Source: an uncultured Collinsella sp.
GTDB lineage: Bacteria; Actinomycetota; Coriobacteriia; Coriobacteriales; Coriobacteriaceae
Direction of reading: 5' to 3'
DNA length: 7,073 bases
NCBI GenBank assembly: GCA_958424475.1
Contig: CATZTY010000051.1
Coordinates: 1 to 7,073, forward strand
Position 1 is the first letter of the stretch, and each line of letters opens with the position of its first letter. This document shows positions 1 to 5,326 of this stretch, piece by piece. Position numbers and translations under genes: made by a program. The notes beneath the pieces were generated by a model, which made no database searches, was not told the DNA's origin, and saw only the letters and a program-made list of their open reading frames with translations.

Positions 1-11
1 CTTGAACTGAG

Positions 12-43
12 AAGGGGGAGGCCTCGCGGCCTCCCCCTTTTTT
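12..43 (+). terminator. Rho-independent terminator of the upstream unit
   Basis: A perfect 10-bp GC-rich stem (14-23 pairs with 28-37) closes a 4-base loop (24-27). Two A-T pairs at the base extend it, and six T residues follow (38-43). The T tract lies only on the + strand side, so it ends transcription coming from the left. The gene it serves lies outside the window. It separates that gene from the acpS operon, which therefore needs its own promoter. Confidence 0.93.
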
Positions 44-57
44 GCGTTTACGGGCTT

Positions 58-87
58 TTGTCTCACATAGTAGCTGTGTTTTATAAC
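58..87 (+). promoter_or_regulatory. Candidate distal sigma-70-type promoter (P1)
   Basis: A TTGTCT hexamer at 58-63 (4 of 6 matches to TTGACA) is followed after 18 bases by TATAAC at 82-87 (5 of 6 matches to TATAAT). It lies just after the terminator and points into acpS. A start near 94 would give a leader of about 59 bases. It rests on hexamer matching only, and the second candidate downstream is about equally good. Confidence 0.4.
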
Positions 88-93
88 CCTCGT

Positions 94-123
94 TTGTCGC
101 ATCTTCTGTGAACGGGCTACAAT
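94..123 (+). promoter_or_regulatory. Candidate proximal sigma-70-type promoter (P2)
   Basis: TTGTCG at 94-99 (4 of 6 matches) and TACAAT at 118-123 (5 of 6 matches) are separated by 18 bases. A start near 130 would leave a leader of about 23 bases before the ATG at 153, enough for the SD sequence there. It would leave almost no leader for the in-frame ATG at 141. P1 and P2 may act as tandem promoters for the whole operon. Confidence 0.45.
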
Positions 124-142
124 AACTTAGTCTGTGCGATAT

Positions 143-150
143 GGAGGTGA
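143..150 (+). promoter_or_regulatory. Ribosome binding site that sets the acpS start
   Basis: GGAGGTGA is a near-complete anti-16S match. Its GGAGG core (143-147) ends five bases before the ATG at 153. It lies downstream of the in-frame ATG at 141, which has no SD sequence of its own, so initiation at 153 is favoured. Confidence 0.85.
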
Positions 151-152
151 AC

Positions 153-692
153 ATGGCTGAAGCTGGTATCGGCGTTGATATCGTCGAGATTTCCCGCATG
201 AAATCAATTCTTGAAAAGACGCCGTCGTTTGCTCGGCGTGTGTTTACCGAAGAAGAGTGCGCGTATTGCGATGCGTCATCGCGCCCCGCCGCTCACTATG
301 CGAGCCGCTTTGCTTCGCGCGAGGCGGTGCTTAAAGCTCTCGGCACGGGTTTTAGTCAAGGCGTGGGTCGCAAGGATGTTTCGGTAACGCGTGATAAACT
401 CGGCAAACCGAAGGCGCTGCTTTCGGGTCGTGCACTCGAGATCGCTCAAGAGCTGGGTGTTGTTGAGGTTGCTCTTTCCATTACGCTTACAGGAGACTTA
501 GCCGTTGCGAATGCCATCGCGATTACCGAAGATGCTCGGCCTAAGCCAAAAGAGGAAAAGGTGAGCACCAAGAAACGCGTTGCGCAGACATTTAAAGAGG
601 CTCGCTCTGTTTTAGATGAGCTTGAGCAGCTGCAGAATTCAGCATTGACGGAGCACCTGGGCGATGCTTCGCAAGATACGCTAGGAGCATAG
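153..692 (+). CDS. acpS: Holo-[acyl-carrier-protein] synthase with C-terminal tail
   Basis: AcpS moves the 4'-phosphopantetheine arm of coenzyme A onto a serine of apo-acyl carrier protein, activating fatty acid synthesis in the cytoplasm. The 179-residue product opens with GIGVDIVEI (residues 5-13), where D9 is the Mg-binding aspartate. It has FTEEE (31-35) and ASRFASREAVLKALGTG (50-66), with E57 and K61 as the other conserved catalytic residues. GKP (84-86) and the closing strand VALSITLTGD (106-115) complete the fold. The SISH-type motif reads SITL, so it lacks the histidine seen in many relatives; as I recall it, the E. coli enzyme lacks it too. The fold ends near residue 126, the usual family length, and is followed by a charged, probably helical tail (127-179). 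The ATG at 153 is chosen because the SD sequence precedes it; a 4-residue longer version from 141 is possible but unlikely. First gene of the operon. Confidence 0.93.
   Translation: MAEAGIGVDIVEISRMKSILEKTPSFARRVFTEEECAYCDASSRPAAHYASRFASREAVLKALGTGFSQGVGRKDVSVTRDKLGKPKALLSGRALEIAQELGVVEVALSITLTGDLAVANAIAITEDARPKPKEEKVSTKKRVAQTFKEARSVLDELEQLQNSALTEHLGDASQDTLGA
683..687 (+). promoter_or_regulatory. SD sequence for the NAD(P)H-hydrate repair gene inside the acpS 3' end
   Basis: AGGAG lies within the last acpS codons, five bases before the ATG at 693. The acpS stop (690-692) directly abuts that ATG. A ribosome finishing acpS is therefore positioned to restart, which suggests translational coupling. 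Confidence 0.75.
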
Positions 693-2309
693 ATGAAACC
701 GGTTTTGAGTACCGAAGAAGTCGTTCGTCTCGAGGATATCATCGAACGCGAAGGGACTTCGAAGGCCGAGCTTATGGAGCTAGCGGGTGAGTTTGCCGCC
801 AACGAGGTCTTGAAGCTCAATCCCGATCGGGTTCTCGTTCTGGTCGGTTTTGGTAATAACGGCGGCGACGGTTGGGTTGCCGCCGATATCCTGAGCCATA
901 AGGGTGTGGACGTGGATATCGTTTCTCCGGTTGAACCGGATGAGATTCCTGCTGCTCTGGCACGTCATGTTGCTCGTCGTACTGCCGGCCGCGATGTGCA
1001 CGTTTGCGTCGGCCCTTCGCGTGACGAACTCGAGGTTTTGATCGATAAGGCCGATGTTGTTGTCGATGCCATTTTTGGTACCGGTTTTCACGGGAATCTG
1101 CGTGCGCCGTTCTCCATCTGGATTCCTACGGTCAATGAATGCGCCGATTGTGTCGTATCCATTGATGTCCCCTCGGGCCTGAATGCCGAGACGGGCGTTG
1201 TTGATGACGACTGCATTCGTGCCGAGCATACGGTGACGATGATTGCGCCCAAGATTGGTCTGTATAGCGCTGATGGCCCTGAGTATGCTGGCGATTTGAT
1301 CTGCGGCAATCTTTACGACCGTCTTGACGAGGTCATCGATGATGTCGACCACGCCGCTGAGATTGTCGAGCCCGGTGACTTAGTTGATTACTTTGCCCCA
1401 CTGCCTACGAATATCGATAAGTATTCCCGTGGCTCTGTGCTTATTGTCGCCGGATCTGCGCAATATCCTGGTGCTGCCATTATGGCGGCCAAGTCTGCAG
1501 CTCGCGCGGGTGCTGGTTACGTGGCGGTCGCGGCTCCTGACGCCTGCGCCAATCTTATTCGCATGGCACTTCCTTCGATTCCCGTCTTTGCTATTCCGTC
1601 TGATTCCCGCGGCTCCTTTGGCGCCGCTGCGCGCATGACTGTGTGCGAGATTGCAAAGAAGTACAGCTGTGTACTGTGCGGTCCCGGTATGACGACATCT
1701 GCCGGCGCAATGCAGGTGGTTTCGGGCTTGCTCGAGCTTGATGTGCCGCTTATCTTGGACGCCGATGCACTCAACTGCCTTGCTAAGATTGCCATTGACG
1801 GTATTGATAGTAATCCCGAGATGTATCGTCGCGAGCAGCCGTTGGTTATGACGCCGCACTATCGTGAGCTTTCGCGTCTGGTTGCCGGTGACGAGGTGAA
1901 CGACCTTGGTACCGCGATTGCAGCTGCGCAGAAGGTTGTCTGGGCTGCAGGCTCCGACAATCTGGTGGTCATTGCCAAAGGGCCGACGACGGCTATCTGT
2001 GGCGTTGAGCGTGTGCTGCTGCCGCTCTCGGGTCCGGCTTCTCTGGCAACTGCCGGTTCGGGTGATGTTCTCGCGGGTATTTTGGCCGGCACGCTTGCCA
2101 CCATGCGCGACGAGATGGATCGTTGGGAGTTGCTGTATTCGTACGCCGTCGCACTTCACAGCTACGCCGGTTTTGCCGCGGCGACGGAGTATGGTGAGAA
2201 GAGCGTTATCGCTACCGATCTTATCGACTTGATCGGTCCTGCCATGGAGCTGGCGGCAAAGGATGCGCTCGAAGATCTGGGAATCATGGACGAAGGGTCG
2301 GATGACTAA
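693..2309 (+). CDS. nnrD: Bifunctional NAD(P)H-hydrate epimerase / ADP-dependent NAD(P)H-hydrate dehydratase
   Basis: This enzyme repairs NADH and NADPH damaged by hydration. The N-terminal YjeF_N domain interconverts the R and S hydrates, and the C-terminal kinase-fold domain dehydrates the S form using ADP. The 538-residue product has the epimerase motif GFGNNGGDG (52-60), DAIFGTG (125-131) and SIDVPSGLN (156-164). A linker around 220-240 leads to the dehydratase domain: KYSRGSVLIVAGS (243-255), CGPG (329-332), ILDADALN (354-361), TPHYREL (387-393) and AGSGDVLAG (454-462), with D458 as the catalytic aspartate. The usual TPHPGE-type motif reads TPHYRE. Length and order match the common fused (E. 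coli YjeF/Nnr-like) form. The start abuts the acpS stop. Both active sites look intact, so both activities are expected. Confidence 0.96.
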   Translation: MKPVLSTEEVVRLEDIIEREGTSKAELMELAGEFAANEVLKLNPDRVLVLVGFGNNGGDGWVAADILSHKGVDVDIVSPVEPDEIPAALARHVARRTAGRDVHVCVGPSRDELEVLIDKADVVVDAIFGTGFHGNLRAPFSIWIPTVNECADCVVSIDVPSGLNAETGVVDDDCIRAEHTVTMIAPKIGLYSADGPEYAGDLICGNLYDRLDEVIDDVDHAAEIVEPGDLVDYFAPLPTNIDKYSRGSVLIVAGSAQYPGAAIMAAKSAARAGAGYVAVAAPDACANLIRMALPSIPVFAIPSDSRGSFGAAARMTVCEIAKKYSCVLCGPGMTTSAGAMQVVSGLLELDVPLILDADALNCLAKIAIDGIDSNPEMYRREQPLVMTPHYRELSRLVAGDEVNDLGTAIAAAQKVVWAAGSDNLVVIAKGPTTAICGVERVLLPLSGPASLATAGSGDVLAGILAGTLATMRDEMDRWELLYSYAVALHSYAGFAAATEYGEKSVIATDLIDLIGPAMELAAKDALEDLGIMDEGSDD

Positions 2310-2311
2310 TC

Positions 2312-3457
2312 ATGAATAAAGCCGATTTGACGCGCTGGTCCTGGGTCGAGATCGACCGCGGGGCGCTTCGTCGCAACACGAGGGCCTATAAGAACTTGCT
2401 GAATCCACGTCAGCGCCTGTGCTGCGTGGTCAAGGCCGATGCTTATGGTCATGGAGCTGTTGAGTGCGCCAAGATCATGTATTCGGCCGGTGCCGACATG
2501 TTTGCCGTGGCGACGGTTAACGAGGGCGTTGAGCTCCGACAGGGCGGGATTACGAAACCCATCCTCATCCTAAGCGAGCCGCCTATCGAGGCCATTCCGA
2601 CGTTGCTCGAGTTTGATATCATGCCCTCGGTCTATACGTCTGACTTTGCTCTTGCGTATGGCGAATGTGCCGTCGCGGCGGGCAAAGTGGGCAAGTATCA
2701 TCTCGCCATCGAGACGGGCATGAATCGTATCGGCGTTCACTACACGCAGGTGCTCGACTTTGTCCGCGGTATAAATTTCCATCGTGGTATTCAGTGCGAC
2801 GGCGTATTTACGCACTTCGCCACGGCCGATGAACCTTCGGGCTGGGACTACAAGCTGCAGTGTCAGCGCTTTACCGAGGCCGTTCAGGCCATTAAGGATG
2901 CGGGTTTTGAGTGCGGTATCGTGCACTGCGCCAACACGCCGTCCTCGATGCTCGACCCCTCGATGCATTTTGATATGATTCGCGCCGGCGTTGGCTTGTA
3001 TGGCATGCAGCCGTGCGAGCTGAGTGGCCGCGTGATGCAGCTTGACCCCGTTATGAGCGTCCATGCGCGCGTGACGCGTGTGGCACACCCTGCGATGGGT
3101 GAGGGCGTGGGCTACGGTTTTACCTACCGCGTACCGCGCACGCGCGTTCAGATCTGCACGCTGCCGATCGGTTATGCCGACGGCCTATCGCGTACGCTTT
3201 CCAATCGTATGGATGTGCTGTATCGCGGCGAGCGCGTGCATCAGGTTGGCAATATCTGCATGGACCAGTTTATGGTCGCCATTCAGTCCAACCCGGCACA
3301 CGAGATTCCCGAGGCCGAGTATGGTGACGAGATGATTATTGTCGGCCGCGATGGCGATGCCGAGATCACTATGGACGAGATGGCCCGACTGCGCGGAACG
3401 ATTAACTACGAGGTCGCCTGCGGCTTTGGCATGCGTCTCGACAAGGTCTACGTGTAG
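2312..3457 (+). CDS. alr: Alanine racemase (PLP-dependent)
   Basis: Alr interconverts L- and D-alanine, supplying D-alanine for peptidoglycan. The 381-residue product has family-typical length. VVKADAYGHG (39-48) carries the PLP-binding lysine K41. The barrel domain includes ETGMNRIG (134-141), with R139 as the conserved arginine. The C-terminal domain has GVGYGFTY (265-272), whose Y268 is the catalytic tyrosine from the partner subunit, then PIGYADG (285-291) and GNICMDQ (313-319). At the position of the carbamylated lysine of the Geobacillus enzyme (HLK-type motif) this protein has A132 in HLAIETG. Some natural racemases lack that lysine, so activity is still expected. The ATG lies two bases after the preceding stop. 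Only weak purine runs (GGA at 2300-2302, GAAGGG at 2292-2297) precede it, so translation is probably coupled to the upstream gene. Confidence 0.96.
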   Translation: MNKADLTRWSWVEIDRGALRRNTRAYKNLLNPRQRLCCVVKADAYGHGAVECAKIMYSAGADMFAVATVNEGVELRQGGITKPILILSEPPIEAIPTLLEFDIMPSVYTSDFALAYGECAVAAGKVGKYHLAIETGMNRIGVHYTQVLDFVRGINFHRGIQCDGVFTHFATADEPSGWDYKLQCQRFTEAVQAIKDAGFECGIVHCANTPSSMLDPSMHFDMIRAGVGLYGMQPCELSGRVMQLDPVMSVHARVTRVAHPAMGEGVGYGFTYRVPRTRVQICTLPIGYADGLSRTLSNRMDVLYRGERVHQVGNICMDQFMVAIQSNPAHEIPEAEYGDEMIIVGRDGDAEITMDEMARLRGTINYEVACGFGMRLDKVYV

Positions 3458-3460
3458 GAG
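3456..3460 (+). promoter_or_regulatory. SD sequence overlapping the alr stop codon
   Basis: AGGAG shares its first two bases with the alr TAG stop (3455-3457) and ends five bases before the ATG at 3466. This favours 3466 over the in-frame ATG at 3475 and lets a ribosome ending alr re-initiate. Confidence 0.75.
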
Positions 3461-3465
3461 CCGCT

Positions 3466-4086
3466 ATGGGCGTCATGCACATCCCCGGCCATACCCATCA
3501 GGCGCCACGTGAGGTCGCACTCGAGGAAATTGAGGCCGTTCTGGGCGATTGTCACCTCTGCCAGCTCTACCAGTCGCGTCACAATATCGTGTTTGGCGTG
3601 GGAAACCCCCGCGCTCGCGTGATGTTTACCGGTGAGGCGCCGGGCCGCAATGAGGATTTGCAGGGCGAGCCCTTTGTGGGGGCGGCAGGCGAGGACCTCA
3701 ACGGCATTTTGTCGCTGGCGGGGCTCAAACGCGAAGACGTCTACATTGCCAACGTGCTTAAGTGCCGCCCGCCGGGAAACCGCAATCCGCGTCCCGAGGA
3801 AGTGCTGGCTTGCTCGCCGTTTTTGCGTGAGCAGATTCGAAGCATCTGGCCTGATATTATCGTGACGCTCGGCAACCCCGCGACGCACTTTGTGCTTAAG
3901 ACCGAGATTGGCATTACTAAGCTGCGCGGCAGGTTCCACCAGATGGGGCATTTTGTAGTAATGCCCACTTTTCATCCGGCAGCAGCGCTGCGCAATCCGG
4001 CGTGGCAGGAGCTGCTGGAGGAAGACTTTAAGATGCTGGGCGATTATCTGGAGCGACATCCCGCACCAGAGGACGCCTCGGAATAA
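3466..4086 (+). CDS. Family 4 (iron-sulfur) uracil-DNA glycosylase
   Basis: The product cleaves uracil bases from DNA, starting base-excision repair of deaminated cytosine or misincorporated dUMP. The 206-residue protein has both hallmark motifs: GEAPGRNED (56-64) and HPAAALRNP (170-178). Four cysteines, C29 and C32 (C-x2-C) plus C100 and C116 (C-x15-C), have the spacing of the 4Fe-4S ligands of this family. FVGAAGEDLN (70-79) and NVLKCRPPGNRNP (96-108) are also family-typical. The motif begins GEAPG rather than the GEGPG I associate with family 5, so family 4 is preferred. It lies 8 bases after alr and 12 before tsaE. It has no obvious functional link to either neighbour and probably travels with the operon for expression. 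No symbol is given because naming varies. Confidence 0.94.
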   Translation: MGVMHIPGHTHQAPREVALEEIEAVLGDCHLCQLYQSRHNIVFGVGNPRARVMFTGEAPGRNEDLQGEPFVGAAGEDLNGILSLAGLKREDVYIANVLKCRPPGNRNPRPEEVLACSPFLREQIRSIWPDIIVTLGNPATHFVLKTEIGITKLRGRFHQMGHFVVMPTFHPAAALRNPAWQELLEEDFKMLGDYLERHPAPEDASE

Positions 4087-4087
4087 T

Positions 4088-4093
4088 AAGGAG
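4088..4093 (+). promoter_or_regulatory. SD sequence for tsaE
   Basis: AAGGAG sits in the 12-base gap after the glycosylase stop, five bases before the ATG at 4099. It is one of the clearest ribosome binding sites in the operon and fixes the tsaE start. Confidence 0.8.
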
Positions 4094-4098
4094 CATAT

Positions 4099-4605
4099 AT
4101 GTCCCTGGAGCGCCTGGGGGTAGGTACTTACAAAACGACTTGCGCTGCCGATACGGAGTACTTTGGCGAGCTAATTGCACCGTGCCTTGAGGACGGAGAT
4201 GTGCTCATCCTGACCGGTGGCCTGGGAGTGGGCAAAACTCACTTTACCAAGGGCGTCTCGCGCGGGCTGGGCGATGGGCATATGGTTACGAGCCCTACGT
4301 TTGCGCTCATGGCCGTTCACGATCAAGGTCGTATTCCGCTGTTTCACTTTGATCTATACCGCCTGGAGCATGCCTACGAGCTCGAGGATACGGGCATTTT
4401 CGATGTGCTGGGCTATGAGGGTGCTTGCCTGCTGGAATGGGGCGAACAATTCCAGGACGAGCTGACGGATGAGTATCTTTCGGTGACGCTCAAGCGTGAT
4501 GAGGGCGACAGCGATGTGCGAACGATAACGCTTGAGGCGCACGGTGACCGCGCAATGGAGCTTTCCCATTTGATTGATAAGGCTGTACAAGATGAGCTTG
4601 CATAA
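4099..4605 (+). CDS. tsaE: tRNA t6A37 biosynthesis ATPase TsaE
   Basis: TsaE is the small P-loop ATPase that binds the TsaB-TsaD pair and supports repeated rounds of threonylcarbamoyl transfer to A37 of ANN-decoding tRNAs. The 168-residue product has the Walker A motif GGLGVGKT (40-47, lysine K46) and the switch-like SPTFAL (65-70). HFDLYRL (83-89) and LLEWGEQ (111-117), with the conserved glutamate and tryptophan, follow. The length is near the family norm of about 150-165. Its partner proteins are encoded directly downstream as one polypeptide, and the two genes overlap by 14 bases, which fits joint production of a complex. The start is set by the SD sequence at 4088-4093. All key motifs are present. 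Confidence 0.96.
   Translation: MSLERLGVGTYKTTCAADTEYFGELIAPCLEDGDVLILTGGLGVGKTHFTKGVSRGLGDGHMVTSPTFALMAVHDQGRIPLFHFDLYRLEHAYELEDTGIFDVLGYEGACLLEWGEQFQDELTDEYLSVTLKRDEGDSDVRTITLEAHGDRAMELSHLIDKAVQDELA
4579..4582 (+). promoter_or_regulatory. SD sequence for the tsaB-rimI-tsaD fusion, inside tsaE
   Basis: AAGG within the tsaE 3' end lies nine bases before the ATG at 4592. An in-frame TTG at 4574 would add six residues (MIRLYK), but it precedes this SD sequence and the added residues have no family counterpart. The ATG at 4592 is the better start. Confidence 0.6.
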
Positions 4606-5326
4606 CGACAACGCGCTGGTGGTGGCGCTCGATACCTCGACCGACATGCTTGCCTGCGCGGCAAGCTGGATTGATGGGCAGACGGGCGAGACGAAGCTCG
4701 TGAGTGGCGACCACATGTGTCGCCGTCACGCCAACGTTGAGCTCGTGAATACCGTTGATGGCGTGCTGGCTCAAGCCGGTCTGGATCGCAGCGATGTTGG
4801 TTGCTATGTGGTCGGCCGCGGCCCGGGGTCCTTTACGGGTGTGCGCATCGGCATCTCCACTGCCAAGGGCCTCGCACGTGGTGCCAATGCTCCGCTGCTG
4901 GGCGTGTCGACGCTCGACGCTTGCGCTTGGACGGCGTGGAAGGCTGGCGTGCGCGGCAAGGTTGGTATCTTGGCCGATGCTATGCGCGGTGAGGTATATC
5001 CGGCGCTGTATATGCTGGTCGATGAGGGCCCCGAGCGTCAATTTGAGCGCGAACACGTGGTCAAGGCCGCCGTGGCGCTCGATGAGTGGCGCCAAGCAGC
5101 GGACTGGGACCAGGTTCAGCTGACCGGTGACGGTCTCGTGCGCTATGGCAAGCTGCTGGGTGAGGACGAGGCCGCCCGCTGCGTGGAGCGCGACCTGTGG
5201 TGGCCTTCGGGCGAGGGCTTGCTGCTCGCGCACGCTGCGGGTGACGGCGATCCGGCCCGCGTCCTGCCGATTTACACGCGCCTTTCGGATGCCGAGGAAA
5301 ACGAGCGCAAGCGTCTTGGTCTTGCC
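4592..5326 (+). other. tsaB: TsaB module of the fusion
   Basis: Residues 1-245. The ASKHA-fold start VALDTSTDML (11-20) and the diagnostic TsaB motif GRGPGSFTGVRIG (75-87) are clear. The module ends with PIYTRLSDAEENERKRLG (226-243), resembling the usual TsaB C-terminus. TsaB is a catalytically inactive TsaD paralogue that dimerises with TsaD and helps recruit TsaE. Confidence 0.93.

Noticed and set aside
1..10. Possible last codons of an upstream gene, with TGA at 8-10
   Set aside because: A stop just before a terminator is plausible, but ten bases cannot support a coding call.
141..152. Upstream in-frame ATG for acpS at 141
   Set aside because: The strong SD sequence (143-150) lies after this ATG and is correctly placed for 153. 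The extra residues MEVN are encoded by the SD region itself.
1380..2159. A 259-codon minus-strand frame inside the NAD(P)H-hydrate repair gene
   Set aside because: It has no domain signature and low-complexity basic composition; the opposite strand encodes an intact dehydratase domain.
4574..4591. In-frame TTG start six codons before the fusion's ATG
   Set aside because: The AAGG SD element lies downstream of the TTG and is placed for the ATG at 4592; TTG is also a rarer start.
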